Source: UBA5972 sp964637875 | Lineage (GTDB): Bacteria; Pseudomonadota; Alphaproteobacteria; Rhodobacterales; Rhodobacteraceae | Length of the DNA stretch: 64,000 nucleotides | Assembly (NCBI GenBank): GCA_964637875.1 | Contig: CAZWXK010000007.1 | Span: forward strand, 9,644 to 73,643 | Direction: 5' to 3' | In this document: positions 1 through 9,241 of the stretch, one piece after another | Position numbering within the stretch: position 1 is the first letter of the stretch | Layout: the number at the start of each line of letters is the position of its first letter | The notes under the pieces: generated by a model | Told to the model about the DNA's origin: nothing | The model's input: the letters and a program-made list of their open reading frames with translations, nothing else | Databases searched by the model: none | Translations under genes and position numbers: made by a program

Positions 1-128
1 AAGATCGCCACCCAGTTCGGTATGCCGAATTTCGGCAGAAGGCGCCAGAACGGCACGATCACCAGCGCAGCAAAGATGATGAACCAGATCAGGCCAAAGC
101 CCTGCATCGCGAATCCATAGCCGATCAT
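1..128 (-). CDS. Small membrane protein between nuoC and the rest of the nuo operon (partial, C-terminus off window)
   Basis: An ATG at 128 overlaps the nuoC stop codon in an ATGA junction, and the frame stays open for 42 codons to the window edge. The visible protein starts MIGYGFAMQGFGLIWFII and has one strongly hydrophobic segment (about residues 10-28), then a Pro/Trp-containing stretch (PFWRLLPKFG, IPNW). This resembles short membrane proteins in which a PFW..PKFGIP..W motif precedes a second hydrophobic helix, but the rest cannot be seen. It is not NuoD, which would be expected next in a minimal operon. The tight coupling suggests a small accessory protein of complex I biogenesis or simply a co-transcribed membrane protein. 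Function is unknown. Confidence 0.6.
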   Translation of the reverse strand, partial: MIGYGFAMQGFGLIWFIIFAALVIVPFWRLLPKFGIPNWVAI

Positions 129-733
129 GACGAGGCTCCTTCCTTTTCGTCGCCGGGAAGAATGTATTGCGCCCCTTCCCAGGGAGACATGAAATCGAAT
201 TGCCGATATTCCTGGATCAGCGAGACCGGCTCGTAAACGACCCGCTTTTCCTTTTCGTCATAGCGCACTTCGGTGTAGCCGGTCGTCGGGAAATCCTTGC
301 GCAGGGGATGGCCGCGAAAACCGTAATCCGTCAACAGGCGGCGCAGGTCGGGATGGCCCGAGAACAGGATCCCGTACATGTCGAAGACCTCGCGCTCGAA
401 CCAGCCGGCCGAGGGGTGAACCCCGGTGATCGAGGGGACATGCTCGCCCTCGCGCAGGGCCGTTTTCACGCGGATGCGCAGGTTCTGATACATCGACAGA
501 AAGTGATAGACCACGTCGAAACGCTTTTCCCGGCTCGGGTAATCCACCGCGGTGATGTCGACAAGGGTTGAAAACTGGCAATGCCGGTCACATTTCAGGA
601 AGGTCGCGAAATCGGGTATCGCGTTCAGCACGACATTGACCGTCAGCTCGCCATGGCTGATGGAGGTCGACACGACGGCATCGGCCTGCTTTTCCTCGAT
701 CAAGGCGGCCAGTTCCTGCAGAGCTTCGCTCAT
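125..733 (-). CDS. nuoC: NADH-quinone oxidoreductase subunit C
   Basis: NuoC is the 30-kDa subunit of the peripheral arm of respiratory complex I on the cytoplasmic side of the membrane. The 202-residue protein carries the family signature around residues 115-145, seen as FEREVFDMYGI followed by GHPDLRRLLTDYGF and GHPLRKDFP. The start at 733 (MSEALQEL) was chosen because a GGGGAAA ribosome site precedes it; an upstream in-frame extension to 802 would overlap nuoB. It lies 13 bases after nuoB and overlaps the next gene by ATGA, so it is part of a minus-strand nuo operon. It has the ordinary unfused form, not the NuoCD fusion of enteric bacteria. Confidence 0.96.
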   Translation of the reverse strand: MSEALQELAALIEEKQADAVVSTSISHGELTVNVVLNAIPDFATFLKCDRHCQFSTLVDITAVDYPSREKRFDVVYHFLSMYQNLRIRVKTALREGEHVPSITGVHPSAGWFEREVFDMYGILFSGHPDLRRLLTDYGFRGHPLRKDFPTTGYTEVRYDEKEKRVVYEPVSLIQEYRQFDFMSPWEGAQYILPGDEKEGASS

Positions 734-746
734 CTTGTTTCCCCTT

Positions 747-1280
747 CTAGCGGGTGATCGTTCCCGTGCGGCGAATCTTGCGCTGAAGCTGCAAGAGGCC
801 ATACATCAGCGCCTCGGCCGTCGGCGGGCAGCCGGGCACATAGACATCGACCGGCACGATCCGATCGCAGCCGCGCACCACGGAATAGCTGTAGTGGTAA
901 TACCCGCCGCCATTGGCGCAGGATCCCATCGAGATGACATAACGCGGCTCGGGCATCTGGTCATAGACCTTGCGCAGCGCTGGCGCCATCTTGTTGGTCA
1001 ATGTGCCGGCCACGATCATCAGGTCAGACTGGCGCGGGCTGGCGCGCGGGGCGGTGCCGTAACGTTCAAGGTCATAGCGCGGCATCGAGGCCTGCATCAT
1101 CTCGACCGCGCAGCAGGCCAGGCCAAAGGTCATCCAGTGCAGGCTGCCGGTACGGGCCCAGTTGATGATATCCTCGGTCGAGGTCAGCAGGAACCCCTTG
1201 TCCTGCAGCTCGGCCGACAGCGCGGCGGTGGCAACCTCGTTATCGGCGCCCGCGGTGTTCGCTGAGGTGCTCACTCCCAT
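747..1280 (-). CDS. nuoB: NADH-quinone oxidoreductase subunit B
   Basis: NuoB binds iron-sulfur cluster N2, the last cluster before ubiquinone in complex I. The 177-residue protein shows the N2 ligand pattern: the adjacent cysteines in LACCAVEMM, then GSCANGGGYY and VPGCPPTAEAL. The ATG at 1280 (MGVSTS) was chosen; a GTG seven codons upstream (1301) is also in frame but lies further inside nuoA. The nuoA stop lies within the first codons of nuoB (10-base overlap), so translation is probably coupled. nuoC follows after 13 bases. Confidence 0.96.
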   Translation of the reverse strand: MGVSTSANTAGADNEVATAALSAELQDKGFLLTSTEDIINWARTGSLHWMTFGLACCAVEMMQASMPRYDLERYGTAPRASPRQSDLMIVAGTLTNKMAPALRKVYDQMPEPRYVISMGSCANGGGYYHYSYSVVRGCDRIVPVDVYVPGCPPTAEALMYGLLQLQRKIRRTGTITR

Positions 1281-1639
1281 TCCATGGCCCCCTTTCTCCA
1301 CTCATAGGCAAAGCCGATGGTCAGCACGGCCAGGAACAGAAGCATCGACCAGAAACCGAGCAGCCCCACATCCTTGAACGCAACCGCCCAGGGAAAGAGG
1401 AACGACATTTCGAGGTCGAAGATGATGAACAGGATCGACACCAGATAGAACCGCACATCGAATTTCATGCGCGCATCGTCAAAGGCGTTGAACCCACATT
1501 CATAGGCGCTGATCTTTTCGGCATCCGGATTTCGCACGGCCACAACCATGGCGGCCATCAGAAAGACAAGCCCGATGATGATTGCGAGACCGAGGAAAAT
1601 CAGGACCGGAAGGTATTCTCGTAGCAATGCGTCCAACAC
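1271..1639 (-). CDS. nuoA: NADH-quinone oxidoreductase subunit A
   Basis: NuoA is a small three-helix membrane subunit of complex I next to the quinone chamber. The 122-residue protein has hydrophobic segments near residues 10-32, 63-83 and 90-110, and the conserved loop ISAYECGFNAF with its cysteine before DVRFYLVSILFIIFDLE. No ATG fits the N-terminus: the frame can open with GTG at 1639 or TTG at 1636. AGGAGGT at 1641-1647 is better spaced for the TTG. It is the first gene of the minus-strand nuo operon, and a palindrome sits just upstream. Confidence 0.94.
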   Translation of the reverse strand: MLDALLREYLPVLIFLGLAIIIGLVFLMAAMVVAVRNPDAEKISAYECGFNAFDDARMKFDVRFYLVSILFIIFDLEMSFLFPWAVAFKDVGLLGFWSMLLFLAVLTIGFAYEWRKGAMEWE

Positions 1640-1650
1640 GACCTCCTGAT

Positions 1651-1662
1651 ATACAATTGTAT
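1651..1662. promoter_or_regulatory. 12-bp perfect palindrome in the nuoA leader
   Basis: ATACAATTGTAT is its own reverse complement and lies 12 bases upstream of the nuoA start, next to the AGGAGGT ribosome site. It could be an operator, part of a -10 region, or a weak leader hairpin. The 169-base gap between nuoA and liuC otherwise shows no clear promoter. Confidence 0.35.
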
Positions 1663-1808
1663 GCCGTTCCTTGCGCGTGGTTTACTCCCGCCCCCATGGG
1701 ACGTCAACACACGCCGGAGCCATCCTGACGGATTTCGGTATACTTAACCCGAATTACCCTTCACGGCCAGCAGGAAGGTAGGATTTCACTGCGAAAGAGG
1801 GCCGCGCC

Positions 1809-2591
1809 TCAGCCGGCCCAGCAGGGCTTGCGCCGATCAAAGAACGCGGCGATTCCCTCGGGGGCCTCGTCGCCTTCCCAGGTGGCGACCAGGCGGTCGA
1901 TGGTGGCATCGATGATTTCCGGTGTAATTGGTGTGCCCAGCATCCGGGCGAGTCGCTTTGATTCGGCCACCGCACCAGGTGCGGCCTGCAGATAGGGCGC
2001 GACTTCGGCCTCGATTGCCTCGTCCAGATCGTCGGGCGAAACGACACGCGCCAGCAGGTCCAGATCGCGCGCCTCATGCGCATCGAACAGACGTGCCGAC
2101 ATGAACACGCGCCGCGCCTTGCCCTCGCCCATGCGGGCCAGGACATAGGGGCTGATGGTCGCGGGAATCAGCCCCAGCCGAACCTCGGTCAGGCCGAAAC
2201 GCGCACCCGTCGCGCCGATTGCCACATCGCAGACCGAGATCATGCCGATGCCACCGCCAAAGGCGTTGCCCTGCACGCGCCCGATCAACGGTTTCGGCAG
2301 CGTGTTCAGCGCAAACAGCATGTCGGCCAGCTTGCGCGCCTCGGCCCGGCGCTCGTCAGCCGCGGCCGTCATCTGCGCCTGCATCCATTTCAGATCGCCG
2401 CCTGCGCAAAAGGATTTCCCCTCGGCCGCCAGAACCACCACCCTGACCGCCGGATCGTCGCCCAGCCGGGATGCCGCCGCCGTCAACTCGTCGATCATCT
2501 GCCCCGAAAGGGCGTTGTGCTTGTCTGCGCGCGCAAGCCACAGCGTGGCAACCCCGCGCGCATCGGTTTCGATCCTGATGGTTTCGAACAT
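1809..2591 (-). CDS. liuC: Enoyl-CoA hydratase, probable methylglutaconyl-CoA hydratase
   Basis: A 260-residue crotonase-fold protein. It has the oxyanion-hole segments FCAGGDLKWM (near residue 62) and GNAFGGGIGMISVCDVAIG (near residue 108), and a Glu-containing active-site region FGLTEVRLGLIP. By context it hydrates 3-methylglutaconyl-CoA to HMG-CoA in leucine degradation: it is the last gene of a cluster with HMG-CoA lyase, both methylcrotonyl-CoA carboxylase subunits and isovaleryl-CoA dehydrogenase. It follows liuE by two bases on the minus strand. Crotonases are hard to assign by sequence alone, so the substrate rests on the neighbours. Confidence 0.88.
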   Translation of the reverse strand: MFETIRIETDARGVATLWLARADKHNALSGQMIDELTAAASRLGDDPAVRVVVLAAEGKSFCAGGDLKWMQAQMTAAADERRAEARKLADMLFALNTLPKPLIGRVQGNAFGGGIGMISVCDVAIGATGARFGLTEVRLGLIPATISPYVLARMGEGKARRVFMSARLFDAHEARDLDLLARVVSPDDLDEAIEAEVAPYLQAAPGAVAESKRLARMLGTPITPEIIDATIDRLVATWEGDEAPEGIAAFFDRRKPCWAG

Positions 2592-2593
2592 GT

Positions 2594-3448
2594 CTATTCC
2601 CCTCTCAGGCTGCGGGCAAAGCGAGCGGAGGCGGCCAGTTTTGCGGCATCCAGCCCGGTTTTCACCCCCAGCGCGCGCAGCCTTGCATCAACCGCCTCGG
2701 TTGCAACATTACCCGCGGCACCCGGCGCATAGGGGCAACCGCCAAGTCCGCCCACGGCCGCGTCGAACACCCGCAGACCCAGTTCCAGAGACGCCTCGAT
2801 ATTTGCCAGCGCGCGCCCGGCGGTGTCATGGAAATGGCCAGCCAGACGGTCGGCCGGAACCTCATCGAGAACCGCCTTCAGCATGGCCGTCACGCTCTCG
2901 GGCGTGCCCCGGCCGATGGTGTCGCCAAGGCTGATCTCGTAGCAGCCCATCTCGAACAGGGCGCGCGCGACCTCGGCCACCTTTGCGGGCGGGGTCGGTC
3001 CGTCATAGGGGCAGTCAGTCACGCAGGACACATAGCCGCGCACGGGGATGTCCACCGCGCGCGCGGCCTCGACCACCGGGCGGAAACGATCAAGCGATTC
3101 CGCGATGGAGCAGTTGATATTGGCCCTTGAAAACCCCTCGGATGCCGCACCGAAAATGGCAATCTCGTCGGCCCGTGCCGCGCGCGCGCCCTCGAACCCG
3201 CGCATGTTGGGCGTCAGCGCCCCGTAGCGCACACCCGGTGCGCGCCGGATGCCTGCCAGGACCTTGTCGCTGTCGGCCATCTGCGGCACCCATTTCGGTG
3301 AAACGAAACTGGCAACCTCGATGCGCCGAAAGCCGCATTCCGACAACATGTCCACCAGCCGGATCTTGTCGGCAACGGCAATCGGGCGCTTTTCATTCTG
3401 CAACCCGTCGCGCGGGCCGACCTCGAATATCTCGACTGTTTCAGGCAT
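2594..3448 (-). CDS. liuE: Hydroxymethylglutaryl-CoA lyase
   Basis: This enzyme cleaves HMG-CoA to acetyl-CoA and acetoacetate, the final step of leucine catabolism. The 284-residue protein has the N-terminal EVGPRDGLQNE motif, the metal-binding HFHDTAGRALANI segment and the catalytic-loop signature GLGGCPYAPGAAGNVATE with the active-site cysteine. Length is normal for bacterial HMG-CoA lyase. Its 5' end overlaps the preceding GST gene by eight bases, and liuC follows after two bases, so it belongs to the minus-strand liu operon. Confidence 0.95.
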   Translation of the reverse strand: MPETVEIFEVGPRDGLQNEKRPIAVADKIRLVDMLSECGFRRIEVASFVSPKWVPQMADSDKVLAGIRRAPGVRYGALTPNMRGFEGARAARADEIAIFGAASEGFSRANINCSIAESLDRFRPVVEAARAVDIPVRGYVSCVTDCPYDGPTPPAKVAEVARALFEMGCYEISLGDTIGRGTPESVTAMLKAVLDEVPADRLAGHFHDTAGRALANIEASLELGLRVFDAAVGGLGGCPYAPGAAGNVATEAVDARLRALGVKTGLDAAKLAASARFARSLRGE

Positions 3449-4103
3449 CGGGCAACTCGTAGAAATCCTTGTGATACAGACGCTCGGCCCCCTCGGGCGG
3501 CAGCGCCTTGCGTAAGGCCGGGCGTTCGCTCAACCGCCTCCAATAGGCAGAGAGCGCGGGATAATCATCCAGCCGCACGAAATGCGCGGCGCCATAGACG
3601 GAATAACCGATATTGGTATCAATCGCCGAAAACCCGCTTTTCAGCAGATAGTCGCGCCCGTCCGACAACCCATGTTCCAGTACGCCCAGCGTGCGTTTCA
3701 GGCGCATGGTTTCGTATTTCATCACCGTGGGCGAACGCATCCAGTTCTCGCGCAACACCACATGGTGCTGGGTCAGCGTGGCGATATGCTGGCCGATGGT
3801 TTCGGCAAAATGCAGATATTGCAGCCATTCCACCCGTTCGGGATCGCCGGGCGGCCGCCCCAGCCCGCATTCGGGATAGGTCTCGACCAGATATTCGGTG
3901 ATGGCACCGGTCTCGAACACCACCACATCGCCATCCTCCAGACAGGGCACGCGACCGGCCGGCGACAGCTTGCGGTAATCATCATTATACAGTGACTTGC
4001 GAAAGCTGTGGACGACCAGCTCGAATTCCAGCCCCATCTCGTAAAGCAGGGCCAGCGAGCGGGTCGAGCGGCTTTCCCAACCGTGATGCAGGCGACGGGT
4101 CAT
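3441..4103 (-). CDS. Glutathione S-transferase family protein
   Basis: A 220-residue cytosolic GST-like protein: a thioredoxin-fold N-terminus (about residues 1-80, with GRVPCLEDGDVVVFETGAI, the usual glutathione-contact region around the cis-Pro and the E-[ST] pair) and an all-helical C-terminal domain. The start at 4103 (MTRRLHHGWESRS) gives normal length. It is inserted between liuD and liuE on the same strand and overlaps liuE by eight bases, so it is probably co-transcribed with leucine degradation. Its substrate cannot be told; it may detoxify reactive enoyl-CoA intermediates, which is only inference. Confidence 0.82.
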   Translation of the reverse strand: MTRRLHHGWESRSTRSLALLYEMGLEFELVVHSFRKSLYNDDYRKLSPAGRVPCLEDGDVVVFETGAITEYLVETYPECGLGRPPGDPERVEWLQYLHFAETIGQHIATLTQHHVVLRENWMRSPTVMKYETMRLKRTLGVLEHGLSDGRDYLLKSGFSAIDTNIGYSVYGAAHFVRLDDYPALSAYWRRLSERPALRKALPPEGAERLYHKDFYELPDA

Positions 4104-4120
4104 GGGGTGGCTCCTCTGGT

Positions 4121-4194
4121 TTCTTCTTTGTGAAAATACGCATATCGCGCCGCCTGCCGCAAATCGCGCGGATGCGTATTTGTGCAAAGAAGAA
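4121..4194. repeat. Inverted pair of the dispersed intergenic repeat
   Basis: The left arm TTCTTCTTTGTGAAAATACG (4121-4140) and right arm CGTATTTGTGCAAAGAAGAA (4175-4194) are near-perfect reverse complements, extended by CAT and ATG next to the loop. The pair sits between the GST start and the liuD stop. Related single copies occur at 6190-6210, 12989-13009, 17106-17125 and 24398-24418. The structure could act as an mRNA hairpin inside the liu transcript. Confidence 0.8.
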
Positions 4195-4197
4195 GCA

Positions 4198-6138
<1,941 letters not shown>

Positions 6139-6189
6139 GGTCTTCCCTCGTTCTGAATGCGCCATACGTATTTTTCCAAGGAAACGGCC

Positions 6190-6210
6190 TTCTCTTTTGC
6201 GCAAATACTC
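6190..6210 (+). repeat. Diverged copy of the dispersed intergenic repeat
   Basis: TTCTCTTTTGCGCAAATACTC lies in the 138-base gap between liuD and liuB. It matches the TTCTTCTTTGC-RAAAATAC family with a few changes. A gene border is the usual location of all copies in this window. Confidence 0.5.
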
Positions 6211-6276
6211 CCGCCGGAGGCTCCCGCCCTAACAGCGCGGTGAACGGGCTGGCTGACTGGCACATCATCACCCCCC

Positions 6277-7881
6277 TCACATCCTGAACGCGCCAAAGCG
6301 CGTGTCGGGGATCGGGGCGCACAGGCTGGCCGACAGTGACAGCGCCAGCACTTCGCGGCTTTTGCGGGCGTCGATGATGCCGTCATCCCACAGCCGCGCA
6401 CTGGCATAAAGGGGGTGGCCTTGACGGGCGAACATTTCCAGCGTGGGGCGCTTGAATTCGGCCTCTTCCTCGGCCGACCAGCTGCCGCCAGCGCGCTCGA
6501 TGGCGTCGCGCTTGACGGTGGCCAGCACACCGGCCGCCTGTTCGCCGCCCATCACCGCGACCGAGGAATTCGGCCATGTCCACAGGAAGCGCGGGCTGTA
6601 GGCGCGCCCTGCCATGCCATAATTGCCCGCCCCGTTCGAGGCCCCGATGATCATGGTGATCTTGGGCACCGCGGTCGAGGCCACGGCCGTCACCATCTTG
6701 GCGCCGTGGCGGGCGATGCCTTCGTTTTCGGATTTTTTCCCGACCATGAAGCCGGTAATGTTCTGCAGGAACACCAAAGGGATCTTGCGCTGGCTGCACA
6801 GTTCGACGAAATGGGCGCCCTTGGCGGCGCTGTCGGAAAACATCACGCCATTATTGCCGATGATGCCGACGGGGATGCCTTTGACATGGGCAAAGCCGGT
6901 GACCAGGGTTTCGCCGAAACGCGGCTTGAATTCATCAAAAAACGATCCATCGACAATGCGTGCGATCACCTCGCGCACATCATAGGGCGTGCGGTTGTCA
7001 GGCGGCACGATGGACAGCAGTTCCTCGGGGTCGTAGTCGGGTTCCTGCCCCTGTGCCAGCAGCACGGTTTCGGGTTTGCGCCGGTTGAGCATGGCCACGG
7101 CGCGGCGCGCGAGCGCCAGCGCGTGGGAGTCGTTTTCGGCCAGCAGGTCGGCCACCCCCGACAGGCGGGTATGGACATCGCCGCCGCCCAGTTCCTCGGC
7201 GCTGACGATCTCGCCCAGCGCGGCCTTGACCAGCGGCGGGCCCGCCAGAAAGATGGTGCCCTGATTGCGCACGATGATGCTGACGTCCGACATGGCCGGC
7301 ACATAGGCCCCGCCCGCGGTGCAGGATCCCATGACCACGCCGATCTGGGGGATGCCCTTGGCGCTCATGTTGGCCTGGTTATAGAAGATGCGGCCGAAAT
7401 GGTCGCGATCGGGAAAGACCTCGTCCTGGTTGGGCAGGTTGGCGCCGCCTGAATCGACCAGATAGATGCAGGGCAGATGGTTCTGCTCGGCGATTTCCTG
7501 GGCGCGCAGATGTTTCTTGACCGTCATCGGGAAATAGGTGCCGCCCTTGACGGTGGCATCGTTGCAGATGACCATGACCTCAAGCCCGTGCACGCGGCCG
7601 ATGCCGCAGATGATGCCGGCACCGGGGGCGGCGCCTTCATACATGTCATGGGCGGCGGTCGCGCCGATTTCCAGCCAGGGCGCGCCAGGGTCGAGCAGGT
7701 TTGCCACCCGGTCGCGCGGCAGCATCTTGCCGCGGCTCAGATGGCGTTCACGCGCGCGCGCGCTGCCGCCCTGTGCGGCGGCCTCGGCGGCGGCGCGCAC
7801 CTGTTCCAGCGCCCTCAGATGCCCCTCGCGATTGGCGCGCGCGGCGGCAGAGCCGGGCAGGAAATTCGATTTCAGTCGCAT
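6277..7881 (-). CDS. liuB: 3-Methylcrotonyl-CoA carboxylase, carboxyltransferase beta subunit
   Basis: The 534-residue carboxyltransferase has the two crotonase-like halves of acyl-CoA carboxylase beta subunits. Visible landmarks are YLVDSGGANLPNQDEVFPD and MGSCTAGGAYVPAMSDVSII in the first half, and FLQNITGFMVGKKSENEGI and GASNGAGNYGMAGRAYSPRF in the second. It transfers the carboxyl group from carboxybiotin on LiuD to 3-methylcrotonyl-CoA. The start at 7881 (MRLKSNFLPGS) gives the usual length. It lies between liuA and liuD on the minus strand. Confidence 0.95.
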   Translation of the reverse strand: MRLKSNFLPGSAAARANREGHLRALEQVRAAAEAAAQGGSARARERHLSRGKMLPRDRVANLLDPGAPWLEIGATAAHDMYEGAAPGAGIICGIGRVHGLEVMVICNDATVKGGTYFPMTVKKHLRAQEIAEQNHLPCIYLVDSGGANLPNQDEVFPDRDHFGRIFYNQANMSAKGIPQIGVVMGSCTAGGAYVPAMSDVSIIVRNQGTIFLAGPPLVKAALGEIVSAEELGGGDVHTRLSGVADLLAENDSHALALARRAVAMLNRRKPETVLLAQGQEPDYDPEELLSIVPPDNRTPYDVREVIARIVDGSFFDEFKPRFGETLVTGFAHVKGIPVGIIGNNGVMFSDSAAKGAHFVELCSQRKIPLVFLQNITGFMVGKKSENEGIARHGAKMVTAVASTAVPKITMIIGASNGAGNYGMAGRAYSPRFLWTWPNSSVAVMGGEQAAGVLATVKRDAIERAGGSWSAEEEAEFKRPTLEMFARQGHPLYASARLWDDGIIDARKSREVLALSLSASLCAPIPDTRFGAFRM

Positions 7882-7926
7882 CGCGTGATCCTTGTTCAGT
7901 GTCAGGGCCAGCCCCGCGCGGGGCAC

Positions 7927-9093
7927 TCAGGGTGCCGTCACCTTCATCAGCTCGCGCCCGCACAGCATGCGGCGGATCTCGGATGTGCCGGCACCGATTT
8001 CCATGAGTTTCGCATCGCGCATGATGCGGCTGACCGGGCTTTCATTCATGTAGCCGGTGCCGCCCATGGCCTGCACGCCCTGCACCGCGACCTCCATCGC
8101 CTTTTCGCTGGCATACAGGACGCAGGCCGCCGCGTCCTGGCGCGTGACCTCGCCCCGGTCGCAGCTGGCGGCAACCGCATAGACATAGGCGCGCGCGCTG
8201 TTCATGGCGGCATAGATGTCGGCGATCTTGCCCTGCATCAGCTGGAAATCCCCGATGGGTTTGCCGAACTGCCTGCGCTCGTGCAGATAGGGCATGATGT
8301 GATCCATGACCGCGGCCATGATGCCGACCCCGATGCCTGACAGAACCACGCGCTCGTAATCGAGGCCCGACATCAGAACCCTGACGCCCTCGCCCTCCTT
8401 GCCCAACACGTTTTCAAAGGGCACTTCGACATCCTCGAAGATCAGCTCGGCCGTGTTGGAGCCGCGCATGCCCAGCTTGTCGAAATGGGGGCTGGTGGAA
8501 AAGCCCTTCATGGTCTTTTCGATCAAAAAGGCGGTGATGCCGCGCGGGCCTGCGGCGGGGTCGGTCTTGGCATAGACGACCAGCGTGTCGGCGTCGGGCC
8601 CGTTGGTGATCCAGTATTTGGTGCCGTTCAGCGTGTAATAGCCGTTCTTCTTTTCTGCGCGCAGACGCATCGAGACGACATCGCTGCCGGCGCCCGATTC
8701 CGACATCGCCAGCGCGCCCACATGTTCGCCGGAAATCAGGCGCGGCAGATATTTGCGTTTCTGTTCATCGGTGCCGTTCAGGCGGATCTGGTTCACGCAC
8801 AGGTTGGAATGCGCGCCATAGGACAGCGACACACTGGCCGAGGCGCGGGCGATTTCCTCGACCGCGATGGTGTGGGCCAGATAGCCCATGCCGGCGCCGC
8901 CATATTCCTCGGGCACGGTGATGCCCAGCAGGCCGAGGTCGCCCATCTCGCGCCACAGCTCGGCCGGGAAGTTGTTGGATCGGTCGATCTCGGCCGCCAT
9001 CGGGGCAACGCGCTCCTGGGCCCAGCGGTGAACCATGTCGCGCAGGGCTTCGATTTCCTCGCCAAGTGCGAAATTCATGGAGGCGGTGAACAT
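7927..9093 (-). CDS. liuA: Isovaleryl-CoA dehydrogenase
   Basis: A 388-residue FAD-dependent acyl-CoA dehydrogenase that oxidises isovaleryl-CoA to 3-methylcrotonyl-CoA and passes electrons to ETF. Seen are the substrate/FAD motif ALAMSESGAGSDVVSM, the YWITNGPDADTLVVYAKT region, and GLDYERVVLSG, which holds the catalytic glutamate at the position typical of isovaleryl-CoA dehydrogenases. The C-terminus has MGGTGYMNESPVSRIMRDAK. It is the promoter-proximal gene of the minus-strand liu operon; a 14-bp inverted repeat sits 21 bases upstream of its start. Confidence 0.93.
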   Translation of the reverse strand: MFTASMNFALGEEIEALRDMVHRWAQERVAPMAAEIDRSNNFPAELWREMGDLGLLGITVPEEYGGAGMGYLAHTIAVEEIARASASVSLSYGAHSNLCVNQIRLNGTDEQKRKYLPRLISGEHVGALAMSESGAGSDVVSMRLRAEKKNGYYTLNGTKYWITNGPDADTLVVYAKTDPAAGPRGITAFLIEKTMKGFSTSPHFDKLGMRGSNTAELIFEDVEVPFENVLGKEGEGVRVLMSGLDYERVVLSGIGVGIMAAVMDHIMPYLHERRQFGKPIGDFQLMQGKIADIYAAMNSARAYVYAVAASCDRGEVTRQDAAACVLYASEKAMEVAVQGVQAMGGTGYMNESPVSRIMRDAKLMEIGAGTSEIRRMLCGRELMKVTAP

Positions 9094-9113
9094 GGGGCAG
9101 ACTCCCGGTTAAT

Positions 9114-9127
9114 TGAACGGACGTTCA
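9114..9127. promoter_or_regulatory. Inverted repeat TGAACG-GA-CGTTCA, probable operator of the liu operon
   Basis: A perfect 6-bp inverted repeat with a two-base spacer lies 21-34 bases upstream of liuA, between liuA and the divergent permease (start 9242). Its size and spacing suit a TetR-family dimer. No regulator gene lies next to it. A role in induction by branched-chain acyl-CoA is inferred from position only. Confidence 0.55.
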
Positions 9128-9241
9128 TTTAATAGCAGCGCATCCCCCACCTGTCCAGCCGCGTCGTCACGTCGGGGATGTCTTGAAGCGGGCGCTCGGC
9201 ACCCCTACCCTAAAAGGCGAGATCACCGAAAGGCAGGACAG

